Shown: piece by piece, positions 17,107 through 26,251 of the stretch
Layout of the letters: each line of letters opens with the position of its first letter
How positions within the stretch are numbered: position 1 is the first letter of the stretch
DNA from: Hymenobacter lucidus
GTDB lineage: Bacteria > Bacteroidota > Bacteroidia > Cytophagales > Hymenobacteraceae
NCBI RefSeq assembly: GCF_020447265.1
Contig: NZ_JAJADR010000004.1
Location: 186,001 to 250,000, forward strand
Reading direction: 5' to 3'
Length of the DNA stretch: 64,000 nucleotides
The notes under the pieces: model-generated
Seen by the model: only the letters and a program-made list of their open reading frames with translations
The model's database searches: none
What the model was told of the DNA's origin: nothing
Program-made: the position numbers and the translations under genes

Positions 17107-18114
17107 CTACAGCGTCAGCAGGCTCAGCAGCATCGACACGACGATGGTCCCGGCCAGTACCATGCCGTAGGTCGTCATCATCAGCAGCACCTTGCTCAGC
17201 GTTTTCAGAAACGACTGCCCGTAATTGTTGCGCAGGGCGAGAAAGAAATAGACAGCCGGCAGAAACACCAGTGCCGTCTGAAACCAGTCGGTGCTGCCCA
17301 CTCGGCTCAGCAGCAGATTTAGGATGAAGAGCACGAACACGAAGCAGTGGAAGTGGATGGAGAAGATGAGATGGGCCAGGTAATACTGGTGCTGGCGCCG
17401 GTATAAGCCTTTGAGCAACAGGGCAAACAAAGGCATCAGCACAAACATCAGGATGGGCAGGTTTTTCATCCACTTATGCACCAGCTCATCCGGAGAGGAA
17501 TTCAGCGAGCGGATGGTTTGGCGCAGCGCCGTGCGCCGCAGCAGCGTGGGCTCCTGCTTTTGGGCCCGAATAATGGAGTCGATACGCTCGTGGGTGAGCT
17601 CCTGCTCGCTGAGGGCTTCCAGCTCGGCCTGGTTGAATTTCATGCCGAAAACCTGCGTGGAAATACTGTCCTGCCCGTCGAGGATCATCAACCCCGACGA
17701 TTGGGACACCGCCTTACGGATGGAATCGTTCTTTTGCTCCAAGTACCGGCTTGGTCTGAGCAGCTCTTTGGTGGGCCGGTCGGAACTGGGCTTTACGCTG
17801 AGGGAAAGCAGGAAGAAAAAGACAAAGCTGATGAAGACGTAGAGCCGGATGGGCGGCACATACGGCATGCGGTGGCCCGCCAGGAAGCGCTTAGTTAGCT
17901 CACCCGGGCGCAGCAGCAGCAGCTTGGCCGTGCGGAATACTTTGCTGTCGAAGTGAAAGATGCCTTCGAGGAACTCCTCCATCACGTGCCCCAGCGACAG
18001 GCTTACTTCCTGATTTTGCTGACCGCAGTTGGGGCAGAACTCATCGGGTGGGCCCTCGGGAAAAGTGTAGCCGCAGTTTGCGCAAGCCGACAGCTTGTTG
18101 TGAGAATGAGCCAT
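17107..18114 (-). CDS. DUF3667 domain membrane protein with zinc ribbon
   Basis: A 335-residue protein. The N terminus is a zinc ribbon with Cys11, Cys14, Cys28 and Cys31 (CANCGYTF and CPNCGQQN). HFDSKVFRTAKLLLLRPGELTKRFLAGHR follows, the diagnostic segment of DUF3667. About five hydrophobic helices come next: one near 90-105, and four from about 215 to the end. An approximately 110-residue hydrophilic region, rich in Glu and Gln, lies between the first and second helix. The family is common in Bacteroidota and has no known function. Confidence 0.88.
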   Translation of the reverse strand: MAHSHNKLSACANCGYTFPEGPPDEFCPNCGQQNQEVSLSLGHVMEEFLEGIFHFDSKVFRTAKLLLLRPGELTKRFLAGHRMPYVPPIRLYVFISFVFFFLLSLSVKPSSDRPTKELLRPSRYLEQKNDSIRKAVSQSSGLMILDGQDSISTQVFGMKFNQAELEALSEQELTHERIDSIIRAQKQEPTLLRRTALRQTIRSLNSSPDELVHKWMKNLPILMFVLMPLFALLLKGLYRRQHQYYLAHLIFSIHFHCFVFVLFILNLLLSRVGSTDWFQTALVFLPAVYFFLALRNNYGQSFLKTLSKVLLMMTTYGMVLAGTIVVSMLLSLLTL

Positions 18115-18506
18115 GGTGAATAGCAGGTGTAGAGGAAAGGCTCTTAAGTGACTAGCGCAAATAAAAGACGCAATATGGTAAGGCCCTAACCCTACCGGCT
18201 AAGAAGGTAGACTTCGGCTTAAGAGATACTCCAGGCAGTTGGACTAGTCAAAGTAGCTAATCAGCAAACTGACAAGACTTTATATAGCGGCAAATTCATA
18301 TATGCAATTCGGAATATTACGAATATAAACTGTGAGTGGAGGTCGACCAACCTGAGAGTTCAGTGGCTGAAACAGGCTATACCGGAAGGCGTTGCGAAAT
18401 AGATATGAAGCAATTAATCCAAATAAAAATTAAAAACTTGCAAATAATTGAAAAACTGCTAGCTTTGGTAAGGCAACTGTTTTGTTGGACTATATAAAGC
18501 TTAAGT
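18115..18506. other. AT-rich divergent intergenic region
   Basis: About 390 bases between DUF3667 (minus) and the PA14 gene (plus). It holds the strong promoter at 18438-18467. The remaining AT-rich sequence shows no ORF, no clear hairpin and no RNA gene. Confidence 0.5.
18438..18467 (+). promoter_or_regulatory. Bacteroidota primary-sigma promoter of the PA14 gene
   Basis: TTG at 18438-18440 and TAGCTTTG at 18460-18467 are separated by exactly 19 bases, matching the Bacteroidota consensus TTG-N19-TAnnTTTG. The ATG lies 39 bases downstream in an AT-rich leader. Confidence 0.7.
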
Positions 18507-21374
18507 ATGAACTTGTTGTTTACTCTCGTTTCTGCTTCTCGCTGGGTTGGATGTGCCATGACCTTGCTGCTAAGCTGTTTGATAAGCTCCGCCGTAGTAG
18601 CGCAGCCCAGTGGCTGCTCGGGCAATGACCCGGGTGGGCAGCCTGCTGCCAATGGTCTGTATGCGGAGTACTACCCGGGCTATTTCGACCCCAACCAGAC
18701 TTTCTTTACGACCAACACCGCGCCGCCGCTGCTACACCGCATCGAGCCGCAGGTGAACTTCGCTACCAACACCGATTTTGGCGACCTGACCGGTATTGCC
18801 ACTGGCCCGGTAGCTGACCCGGACAACTTCAGCGTGCGACTGCGCGGTAGCATCAATATTCCGACCACGGGCGAGTACACGTTCTACCTCACTTCCGACG
18901 ACGCGGCTTACCTCTGGCTCGATGGGGCGGCCGTGACTCTGCCGGCCGTTACTATTGAAAGCACAATAAACAACGGCGGCTACCACGCCCCGCTGGAAGT
19001 GGCCCAGACGCTGATGCTGCCCGCCGGCCTGCACAGCCTGTTGATTCACTACGCCGAAGCTACCGGCGACAATATTCTGGTGCTGGAGTATTCGGGGCCG
19101 GGTATTCCGCGGCAGGTTGTGCCTTCCGGCATGTTTTGCACAGCTTCGCAGGCACCCCGTCCGCCCCAGGGCATCACCTATTCGCCGGCGGTTATCAACG
19201 CTTTTGTAGGCAACGTCACACAGTCGGCGGCCCCGGTAGTGGCCGATGGCGGCTCGGCCGTGACGCACTATGCCTTTGCCACTCCCGTGCCCTTAGGCCT
19301 CTCCATCCACCCCAATACCGGCATTCTGACGGTTGGTATCAACGTGCCCCTCGGGACGTATGACCTGGATATTGCCGTAACGAATGCCAACGGCGTAAGC
19401 ACTTTTCACAACGCGGCTTCGGTAGTGGTAGTGGCGGGGCCGCCACCGGGCTGCACCGGCACCGACCCCGCCGGCAACGGTGCTACCTCGGGCCTGTATG
19501 CGCAGTACTATGCCGGCTACTTCAACGATGTGCTAACGTTCTTTTCCGGGGCCGCGGGCATTACCCGCATCGACCCGGTGGTGAACTTTGATGCCCCCGA
19601 CAGCTTCGGCGACCTTACCGCCGTGGCAGGTGGCACGCTGGAAAACCCGAACAACTTCAGCGCGCAGTACCGGGGCAGCCTACGCATTGCCACGTCGGGC
19701 ACCTACACGTTCTTTCTAACCTCAGACGATGCTTCCTTTTTGTGGCTGGATAATCCGGCCTTAAATTCCCCACTGAATATCAGCGACGCGGCCATCAACA
19801 ACGGCGGGCTGCACGCGCCCCAGACCCGGCAGGTGACGCTGTACATGGCAGCCGGCCTGCACAACGTGCGGCTGCTGTATGGCGAGCAAGATGGCGGCCG
19901 GACGATGGTATTCGAATATCAGGGGCCCGGTATTACCCGGCAGGTGGTGCCTACGGGCTTGCTGTGCTCCGGTATTCAGCCCGCGCAGGCGGTGGTGTCC
20001 AGTCTGGAGTATTCGCCCCAGATGGTGGCCCGGGTAGTGGGCACTACGGGTAGCTCGCCGCTGCCCGTGGTGGCCAGCCCTACGGCGGTAGCGCAATATG
20101 TTATTGCCAACACTACCCCGTTGCCCGCCGGCATCACCATTCACCCCACGCAGGGCCAGATTTCGGCGGATGCCACTGTGCCGCTGGGCACCTACATAGT
20201 GGATGTAGCCGTGACTAACGCCGACGGTACCGCTATTTTTCTGGATGCCTTCACGTTTGAGGTAGCGCCGCCGCCGCCGACGGGCTGCAACCTGAGCGCG
20301 CCCAACGGCAGCCCCTCCACGGCCGGCCTCTACGGGGAGTACTACACGGGCTACTTCAACGATGTGCCTTCGTTTTTCGACACCAATACGCCTTTCATCA
20401 CCCGATTGGAGCCCGGCCTGAACTACGACTCCGAAGACGGCTGGGGCAATATTCTGCCCCCCGCCGACAATACCCTGATGGATCCTGACCACTACAGCGC
20501 CCGGTATCGGGGCAGCTTGCAGGTAGCTACCGCCGGTGACTATACCTTCTACCTGACATCGGATGATGCTTCTTACCTCTGGATTGACAACGCGGCCCGG
20601 GTGTCGCCGCCGCGCCTCAATCAAGCTCTCGTCGATAATGGTGGGCTGCACGGCGCCATTACCAAATCGGCAACTATTACCCTCACGGCTGGTCTGCACG
20701 ACATGCTGATTCACTTCGGGGAGGATACCGGTAATAATCGACTGGTATTTGAGTACGAAGGCCCCGGCGTACCCCGCCAGATTGTGCCCGGATCTACCAC
20801 CTGTAGCGCTGCTACCGGGGCACCCCTGCCCGTGAAGCTGGTGCGCTTCGAGGCCAAGCCTACGGGTACTTATGTAAACGTGGAGTGGGCTACGGCTCAG
20901 GAGCGCAACAGCGACTATTTTGAGGTGGAACGTTCCACCAATGGTGTGCTTTATGAGGTAGTAGAGCGCCGCGAGGCTGCCGGCAACACCGATAAACTCC
21001 AACGCTACCAGCTTACCGACCGGGCCCCACTGCCGGGCGTGAGCTACTACCGGCTGCACCAGGTAGATGAAGACGGTCGGGATGCATACTCGCCGGTAGT
21101 GGTAGTGCGGGTGGCCCAACCTAGCACGCTGAGCGCCGCCGTTTTCCCGAATCCGAACAAGGGCTCCTTCTCGGTAAGGGTGCAGCAAACAGCCGCCCAG
21201 CCGGCCCAGCTGGAACTGCTGAACATGCAGGGCCAGACGGTGTATCGGCGGGCCCTGCCGGCCGCGGCCATCGGCGAATATGACCTGCGGCTACCCCAAC
21301 TGGCGGTAGGCCTCTACCAACTGCGCCTGACCTCGGTAGCGGGTATCGTCACGCAGAAAGTAGTGGTGGAATAA
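18507..21374 (+). CDS. Triple PA14-domain secreted protein with T9SS sorting domain
   Basis: A 955-residue secreted protein. After a signal peptide come three homologous units starting near residues 37, 316 and 594. Each begins with Cys-x-x-x-x-P-x-G, then GLYAEYYPGYF or similar, and contains the PA14 core (GEYTFYLTSDDAAYLWLDG and GLHSLLIHYAE). Putative Ig-like linkers rich in Pro and Val separate them. A fibronectin-like module (VKLVRFEAKPTG to VVVVRV) precedes a type A T9SS sorting domain (FPNPNKGSFSV to the end). PA14 domains usually bind carbohydrates, so a surface adhesin or glycan-binding protein is likely. No catalytic domain is visible. Confidence 0.9.
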   Translation: MNLLFTLVSASRWVGCAMTLLLSCLISSAVVAQPSGCSGNDPGGQPAANGLYAEYYPGYFDPNQTFFTTNTAPPLLHRIEPQVNFATNTDFGDLTGIATGPVADPDNFSVRLRGSINIPTTGEYTFYLTSDDAAYLWLDGAAVTLPAVTIESTINNGGYHAPLEVAQTLMLPAGLHSLLIHYAEATGDNILVLEYSGPGIPRQVVPSGMFCTASQAPRPPQGITYSPAVINAFVGNVTQSAAPVVADGGSAVTHYAFATPVPLGLSIHPNTGILTVGINVPLGTYDLDIAVTNANGVSTFHNAASVVVVAGPPPGCTGTDPAGNGATSGLYAQYYAGYFNDVLTFFSGAAGITRIDPVVNFDAPDSFGDLTAVAGGTLENPNNFSAQYRGSLRIATSGTYTFFLTSDDASFLWLDNPALNSPLNISDAAINNGGLHAPQTRQVTLYMAAGLHNVRLLYGEQDGGRTMVFEYQGPGITRQVVPTGLLCSGIQPAQAVVSSLEYSPQMVARVVGTTGSSPLPVVASPTAVAQYVIANTTPLPAGITIHPTQGQISADATVPLGTYIVDVAVTNADGTAIFLDAFTFEVAPPPPTGCNLSAPNGSPSTAGLYGEYYTGYFNDVPSFFDTNTPFITRLEPGLNYDSEDGWGNILPPADNTLMDPDHYSARYRGSLQVATAGDYTFYLTSDDASYLWIDNAARVSPPRLNQALVDNGGLHGAITKSATITLTAGLHDMLIHFGEDTGNNRLVFEYEGPGVPRQIVPGSTTCSAATGAPLPVKLVRFEAKPTGTYVNVEWATAQERNSDYFEVERSTNGVLYEVVERREAAGNTDKLQRYQLTDRAPLPGVSYYRLHQVDEDGRDAYSPVVVVRVAQPSTLSAAVFPNPNKGSFSVRVQQTAAQPAQLELLNMQGQTVYRRALPAAAIGEYDLRLPQLAVGLYQLRLTSVAGIVTQKVVVE

Positions 21375-21389
21375 CGGCCTTGAATTGGT

Positions 21390-21425
21390 AAAAGCTGGCT
21401 CCTGGGTGCGGGAGCCAGCTTTTTT
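21390..21425 (+). terminator. Terminator of the PA14 gene
   Basis: AAAAGCTGGCTCC (21390-21402) pairs with the complement ending at 21420 and is followed by a T-tract (to 21425). It lies 15 bases after the stop codon. Confidence 0.85.
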
Positions 21426-21537
21426 GTGCCTTTGCAGGAAAGTCGCCGGGGGCCCGCCACCGAAACTACAGCGGCCCGGTAGGGCGTAGCTGCAGGAAAT
21501 TCTTCACCTTTAGGCTCAACCATGACTACCCCGAAGT

Positions 21538-22008
21538 ATGCACCCCCACGAAGAGTTACTGCATCGTTTCTACCAAGGCTTTCAGCGCCGCGACCATGCC
21601 GCAATGGCCGCCTGCTACCACCCGGAAGCTACTTTCGACGATGCTGCCTTTTCGCTGCGGGGTGCCGACATCGGGGCTATGTGGCGCATGCTCTGCGAGC
21701 GGGGCAAAGATCTGACCTTGACCTACAACCATATCCGGGCCGACGACGCACAGGGCCAAGCCGTGTGGGATGCCCGCTACACATTTTCGCAAACCAAGCG
21801 GCGCGTTCATAATCATATCAATGCCCGCTTCACCTTCAAAGACGGCAAAATCCTGACCCACCACGACCAGTTTAATTTCTGGCGCTGGAGCCGGCAGGCG
21901 CTGGGGCCGGTGGGCTGGCTGCTGGGCTGGACGCCGTTTCTGCAGCAGAAAGTGCGGAAGTCGGCGGCCGAGGGCCTGCAGCACTTTAAAGCCTCACGCG
22001 GCGTTTGA
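21538..22008 (+). CDS. NTF2-like / SnoaL-like protein
   Basis: A 156-residue protein with the NTF2-like pattern: HEELLHRFYQGFQRRDHAAMAACYHPEATFDD at the start, then GADIGAMWRMLCERGKDL, YTFSQTKRRVHNHINARFTFKDGKI and HHDQFNFWRWSRQALGPVGWLLGWTP. It lacks a signal peptide and should be cytoplasmic. Such proteins bind small hydrophobic ligands or act as isomerases or dehydratases; the exact role is unknown. The ATG at 21538 starts the conserved region. The gene ends in the repeat-rich gap before the M13 peptidase gene. Confidence 0.82.
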   Translation: MHPHEELLHRFYQGFQRRDHAAMAACYHPEATFDDAAFSLRGADIGAMWRMLCERGKDLTLTYNHIRADDAQGQAVWDARYTFSQTKRRVHNHINARFTFKDGKILTHHDQFNFWRWSRQALGPVGWLLGWTPFLQQKVRKSAAEGLQHFKASRGV

Positions 22009-22015
22009 GAATTGC

Positions 22016-22272
22016 CATTGCGAGGACGCAGGGCGAAGCAATCCGTCCGCTGAAATGTGCTGCACTTCCTTGCCTGACAAGCTCTAACTCCTGACTGCGC
22101 AGTTGCACTTGGCGAGGTGTGCGCCGCTTCAACAACTATCGTTCAACGCGTCGCGAAGTGCAACTGTGCGGTATAAGCAAAAGCCCTTTCCCGTCGCAAC
22201 GAGAAAGGGCTTGGTGGGTAAAGAATGTGTCATACTTCGCAGAGGACGGATTGCTTCACGCTGCTCGCAATG
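22016..22272. repeat. Nested interspersed inverted repeats between convergent genes
   Basis: The outer arms share CATTGCGAG at the ends and GAAGCAATCCGTCC (22035-22048), which is the exact complement of 22244-22257. A second pair inside, CGCAGTTGCACTT (about 22098-22110) with AAGTGCAACTGTGCG (about 22156-22170), matches closely. A terminator hairpin is nested at 22181-22212. The stacking suggests one repeat element inserted into another. Confidence 0.65.
22181..22212 (-). terminator. Terminator of the M13 peptidase gene
   Basis: AAGCCCTTTC (22181-22190) pairs with GAAAGGGCTT (22203-22212). Read on the minus strand, the stem is followed by TTTTGCTT, so it terminates the peptidase transcript. 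Confidence 0.7.
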
Positions 22273-22304
22273 ACAAACGTGTCGCCCCGTAATGACTGAG
22301 AAGT

Positions 22305-24359
22305 CTACCAGATTTTCACCCGGGCGGAGTCGGGGCGCCAGAGTTTCTGGCCTTCTTTTACCTGGAAGGCTTCGTAGAACTCAGGTACGTCGGCAAAGGG
22401 GCCGTTGACGCGGTACATGGCCGGAGAATGCACATCGGTGAGGATGCGCTGGGCCAGCACCTCGTTGCGCTGGTGGTTTTGCCAGCCCAAGGCATAACCC
22501 AGGAAGTAGCGCTGGGTAGGGGTGAGGCCTCCGATTTTCTCTCCTTTCTTATACTGCTCCGTTTTCTTGAAGGCGTCGAAGGCAATGACGATGCCGCCCA
22601 GATCGGCAATATTCTCGCCGGCCGTGGCTTTGCCGTTGATGTGAAGCGAATCAAGCACGGTGTAGCCGTTGAACTGGCGCACGATGCCATTGACGCGCTG
22701 CTGGAAGGCGGCGCGGTCTTTCTTGCTCCACCAGTTGCGCAGGTTGCCCTTCTCGTCGAACTGGCTGCCCTCGTCGTCGAAGCCGTGGGTGAGCTCGTGG
22801 CCGATGGTGCTGGCTCCGGCGTAGCCGTAGATGACAGCGTCGTCGGCGTTTTTGTCTTCCAGGCCGGGAATGGCGAAGATGGCGGCCGGCAGCACAATTT
22901 CGTTGTTGGAAGGGTTGTAGTAAGCGTTATAGGTCTGGGGCGTCATGTCCCACTCGGTACGGTCTACGGGCTTGCCCAGCTTGTTGATGTTGTAGCGGTA
23001 CTGCCACTCGTTGGCGCGCATCACGTTGGCCGCGTACGAGTCGCGCTTAATGGCGAGGCTAGAATAGTCGCGCCACTTGTCGGGGTAGCCTACTTTCGGG
23101 GTGATTTTGGCCAGCTTCACCAAGGCTTTCTGCTTGGTCGAGTCGCTCATCCAGTCGAGGGCCTGAATATGCTCCCGGAAGGCGGCTACCACGTTTTCCG
23201 TGATTTTGGCGTAGCGCGCCTTGGTTTCGGGCGCGAAATATTCCTTCACAAACAGCTGGCCCAGGATTTCGCCCATGCCGGCTTCTTCCTCGTCCAGCAC
23301 CCGCTTCCAGCGGGCCCGCTGCTGCTTGCTGCCCTGCAACACGGTACCGTAGAAGCGGAAATGCTCATTATCAATGGGGCGACTGAGCTGGCCGGCAAAG
23401 GCATTTACGAGGTGCCAGCGCAGGTAGGCCTGCCACTGGTCGAGAGGTACCGTTTTGAGCAGCTGACCGGCTTTCTGGTAAAACTCGGGTTGCCCCACAA
23501 TAACGGTATCGGCTTTTAGCTCCATCTGGGTTAGCCAGGGCGTCCAGTCGAGGCCGGGGGTGAGCTTGCTCAGGTCGGCTACGCTGCGTTTATTGTAGTT
23601 GGCGTACGGGTCGCGCAGGGCTTCGAGCTTGCGCGAGGAAGAGGCCAGCTGCGTTTCGAGCTGCATGATCTGGCCGGCGTGGCGCTGGGCCGCCACCGAG
23701 TCTTGGCCGAGCAGCTGCAGCATGCGGGCCACGTGGCGCACGTACTCTTTACGAATGTTACTGGTGCGCGAGTCTTTGTTGAAGTAATAGTCGCGGTTGG
23801 GCAGCCCCAGGCCGGCCTGGTATAGGTGCAGGGCCATTTTGTCGCTGTTCTTGGCATCCTGCCCCACGTAGAGCCCGATCAGCGAATTGACGCCCAGTAC
23901 CTTGTGGCGGGCAATGACGCGTTGCACATCGGCCACAGTTTTGATGGCGGCAATACGGTCCAGCTCCGGCTGCAGCGGCGCGGTGCCCTGCTTGTCAATA
24001 GCCACCGAATCGAGGCCGGAAGCCCAGAAGTCGCCGATTTTCTGCTGGCTCGTACCGGCTGCGGCGTTGGCTTTGGCGGCTTCCTCGTTGAGGGCGCGCA
24101 GGCGGGCATACACCTCGTTCTGTACTTCCTTGCCGATGCCCCAGGAGCTTTCGGAGGCCGGAATGGGGTGGCGCTTCAGCCAGCCGCCATTGGCGTAGGC
24201 GAAGAAGTCGTCGCCGGGTCGCACGGTGGTGTCGAGGTTGGCCTGCAATAGGTCGGGCTGAGCGGTGCCGGCTTTGTTGCCAGAGTTGCAGCTGGAAAGG
24301 CCCGCCGTGGCTACGGCGCAGACCAGCAGCCATTTGCTGAGCGCAGAGGCGTTATTCAT
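22305..24359 (-). CDS. M13 family metallopeptidase (neprilysin/PepO-like) lipoprotein
   Basis: A 684-residue protein from the ATG at 24359, giving a lipoprotein signal with lipobox LSSC. An open extension to 24416 includes a further Met at 24371. The N-terminal domain begins with LDTTVRPGDDFFAYANGGWLKRHPIP, a hallmark of M13. The zinc site is HELTH near residue 521, with GENIADLGG carrying the third ligand. VNAYYNP-type (NAYYNPSNNEIVLPAAI) and the C-terminal CxxW-like end (KLWRPDSARVKIW) also match, though the Cys is absent here. It should degrade small peptides in the periplasm or at the surface. It is transcribed alone. Confidence 0.92.
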   Translation of the reverse strand: MNNASALSKWLLVCAVATAGLSSCNSGNKAGTAQPDLLQANLDTTVRPGDDFFAYANGGWLKRHPIPASESSWGIGKEVQNEVYARLRALNEEAAKANAAAGTSQQKIGDFWASGLDSVAIDKQGTAPLQPELDRIAAIKTVADVQRVIARHKVLGVNSLIGLYVGQDAKNSDKMALHLYQAGLGLPNRDYYFNKDSRTSNIRKEYVRHVARMLQLLGQDSVAAQRHAGQIMQLETQLASSSRKLEALRDPYANYNKRSVADLSKLTPGLDWTPWLTQMELKADTVIVGQPEFYQKAGQLLKTVPLDQWQAYLRWHLVNAFAGQLSRPIDNEHFRFYGTVLQGSKQQRARWKRVLDEEEAGMGEILGQLFVKEYFAPETKARYAKITENVVAAFREHIQALDWMSDSTKQKALVKLAKITPKVGYPDKWRDYSSLAIKRDSYAANVMRANEWQYRYNINKLGKPVDRTEWDMTPQTYNAYYNPSNNEIVLPAAIFAIPGLEDKNADDAVIYGYAGASTIGHELTHGFDDEGSQFDEKGNLRNWWSKKDRAAFQQRVNGIVRQFNGYTVLDSLHINGKATAGENIADLGGIVIAFDAFKKTEQYKKGEKIGGLTPTQRYFLGYALGWQNHQRNEVLAQRILTDVHSPAMYRVNGPFADVPEFYEAFQVKEGQKLWRPDSARVKIW

Positions 24360-24467
24360 AGAAAGAAACATGAAAGAATAGGGAAGGGAGGTCGAAGGTA
24401 AAGATTCTGCCAGCACATAGGACTAACTCTATACTACAGAGTTGCAGCGCACAGTATGTTTGCCTGC

Positions 24468-24562
24468 TGTAGAGACGCGTAATTGCGTCTCAATCGTTGT
24501 TTCGCTTGGTTGATTTCAACCCGTTGCCGTTCAACGCCAAGACGCAACGAAGCGTCTCTACA
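24468..24562. repeat. Interspersed inverted repeat upstream of the membrane protein gene
   Basis: TGTAGAGACGC (24468-24478) is the exact complement of 24552-24562. Inside each arm, a second GACGC/GCGTC step pairs imperfectly. It lies between the divergent M13 and small membrane protein genes, 20 bases before the latter's start. Confidence 0.6.
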
Positions 24563-24582
24563 ACACACAATCCGGCCTAGTT

Positions 24583-25014
24583 ATGCTGCTCAAACTGCTC
24601 CTGCTCAACTTTGCCCTGGCGGCCTACCTCACCGGCGTTATCTGGTTGGTGCAGCTCGTGCATTATCCCGGCTTCGTGCAGGCTTCCGGCGCGGGGTTTG
24701 CGGCTTTCCATCAGGCCCACCTGCGACGCATGGGCTGGGTGGTGATGGGCCCGATGGTGGCCGAGCTGCTGCTGGCTGGGTGGCTGGCCTGGGCTGCTAA
24801 AGGGCTGGGCGCGGCCGGGTGGTGGAGCCTAGCGCTGGTAGTTGGTATCTGGCTGACGACATTCTTTATTTCAGTGCCATTTCACAACCGCCTGACCCGG
24901 GACGGCTACAACTATATTACCATCGACGGGCTGGTGCGCACCAACTGGCTGCGTACTCTTGCCTGGACGGCCCGGATGCTACTGCTGGGCGCTTGGCTCT
25001 GGCAGCAGCTGTAG
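24583..25014 (+). CDS. Conserved four-helix membrane protein
   Basis: A 143-residue integral membrane protein with hydrophobic helices at about 1-25, 50-72, 77-98 and 122-140. Polar motifs sit between them: LVQLVHYPGFVQA, FHQAHLRRMGWVV and ISVPFHNRLTRDGYNYITIDGLVRTNWLRT. His and Arg residues near the membrane recur in families related to DUF1772, but I cannot assign one with confidence. The downstream ArfB gene starts 48 bases later on the same strand. Confidence 0.72.
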   Translation: MLLKLLLLNFALAAYLTGVIWLVQLVHYPGFVQASGAGFAAFHQAHLRRMGWVVMGPMVAELLLAGWLAWAAKGLGAAGWWSLALVVGIWLTTFFISVPFHNRLTRDGYNYITIDGLVRTNWLRTLAWTARMLLLGAWLWQQL

Positions 25015-25030
25015 CAGCGCGGTTTAGGCG

Positions 25031-25038
25031 TAACTTTG
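25031..25038 (+). promoter_or_regulatory. Possible -7 promoter box before arfB
   Basis: TAACTTTG matches TAnnTTTG exactly and lies 24 bases before the ATG at 25063. No convincing TTG is found 19 bases upstream, so this is weak. Confidence 0.3.
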
Positions 25039-25062
25039 CCGCCTTCCTGCCGTTCCTTGCCC

Positions 25063-25470
25063 ATGCTGCCACCCATCGAATCCTTTTTGCCCGAACTCCA
25101 GTTTCAAACCAGCCGCAGCAGTGGCCCAGGCGGCCAGAACGTGAACAAGGTAGAGTCGCGGGTAGAGCTACGCTTCCGCATAGCCGACTCCCAGCTGCTG
25201 ACCGAGGAGCAAAAGCAGATGCTGCTGACCAAGCTGGCTTCTAAGCTGACTACCGAGGGCGAATTGTTGCTTACGGCCCAGGAAGACCGGAGCCAGCTGC
25301 GCAATAAGGAAATCGTGGTGCAGAAGTTCTACGACACGCTGCGCAAAGCCCTGCACAAGCCCAAGGCCCGCAAAGCCACCAAGCCCAGCAAAGGCGCCGT
25401 GCGCAAGCGCCTCGAATCGAAGAAAAAGCATGGGGAAAAAAAGGCGAATCGGGGCAAAGCGGATTTTTAA
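25063..25470 (+). CDS. arfB: Alternative ribosome-rescue factor ArfB (peptidyl-tRNA hydrolase)
   Basis: A 135-residue release-factor-like protein. The ATG at 25063 is preferred over the TTG at 25036, which overlaps a promoter-like box. It has the catalytic GGQ at residues 23-25 (SSGPGGQNVNKVESRVELRF) and ends with a Lys/Arg-rich tail (KPKARKATKPSKG through KKHGEKKANRGK). That tail enters the empty mRNA channel of stalled ribosomes. Lacking the codon-recognition domain of RF1/RF2, it should hydrolyse peptidyl-tRNA on non-stop ribosomes. Length is typical. The gene converges with the next one at an 8-base distance. Confidence 0.93.
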   Translation: MLPPIESFLPELQFQTSRSSGPGGQNVNKVESRVELRFRIADSQLLTEEQKQMLLTKLASKLTTEGELLLTAQEDRSQLRNKEIVVQKFYDTLRKALHKPKARKATKPSKGAVRKRLESKKKHGEKKANRGKADF

Positions 25471-25478
25471 CTAAACTT

Positions 25479-26195
25479 CTAGTTCAAATCGAGCCCAAAC
25501 AGCACCCCGAACCAGGGCTTGCGCTGGTAAAGCCAATGGCGGCCATCGGGCCCCAGCAGCTGGTCGGCCCCGATGGCCAGGCCCAGATTGAAGATGCGGG
25601 CATCGTAGATGGCGGCGGCCCCGGCATGCACTACGAAGCCTTCGTACTCGATGCCGGTGCCGGGCTGGCGCAGTACATCGGCACTGATGGCGGTAGAGCC
25701 CAGTCCCGTAAATAAGCCGTAGCCCAGCCCCACGGTACGAATCTGGGGCTCCTGCCGCCCGCCCAGCAACTGCCGGCCGCTCACGTGGTAAAAATCGAGG
25801 CGGCGGCCCAGATACAGCGCCGCGTTGAAGTTGGTATTGAGCTGCACTGGCACCGGCCCGCGCGCAGGCCGGGCCTTGAAGGGAATCGTGAAAACGTCGA
25901 GGTCGAACTTGCGGTCCAGCAGAATGGCGTGGTGGCCGCGGCGCAAGGCGTAGCTGAAGCGGTGGTCGGGTGTGCTGGCATCGGCCTGTCCAAAAAACCG
26001 TAGCGAATCCTGGGCCTGTTCCACGTAGAAGGCCCGCTCCTTACCCACGGCCGCCGCCAGTATCGGGTCGTTGGTGCGGAAAAACTGGTAGTCGCCGGGT
26101 TCCAGCGTGGGCAAGTGGCCCACGGCGGCACAGCCCGCCAGCAAGCCCTGCAAGCCAAACAGCGCGGCAACGGAACGAAAGCGTGGAATCGGCAT
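25479..26195 (-). CDS. Lipoprotein of unknown function
   Basis: A 238-residue protein from the ATG at 26195, chosen because it gives a lipobox (LLAGC) after a short signal; the open extension to 26279 runs back toward corA and has no signal. The mature part has many beta strands with aromatic residues (HRFSYALRRGHHAILLDRKF, VQLNTNFNAALYLGRRLDFYHV, TVGLGYGLFTGLGST, AGAAAIYDARIFNLGLAIGAD), ending in WFGVLFGLDLN. This suggests a barrel-like or transthyretin-like envelope protein. No family is recognised. It follows corA on the same strand after 56 bases. Confidence 0.65.
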   Translation of the reverse strand: MPIPRFRSVAALFGLQGLLAGCAAVGHLPTLEPGDYQFFRTNDPILAAAVGKERAFYVEQAQDSLRFFGQADASTPDHRFSYALRRGHHAILLDRKFDLDVFTIPFKARPARGPVPVQLNTNFNAALYLGRRLDFYHVSGRQLLGGRQEPQIRTVGLGYGLFTGLGSTAISADVLRQPGTGIEYEGFVVHAGAAAIYDARIFNLGLAIGADQLLGPDGRHWLYQRKPWFGVLFGLDLN

Positions 26196-26251
26196 GGAAG
26201 GCTGAAAGCGGGCTTGGGCTGCGGAAATTTCCTGCAATGATACAGGACGTT

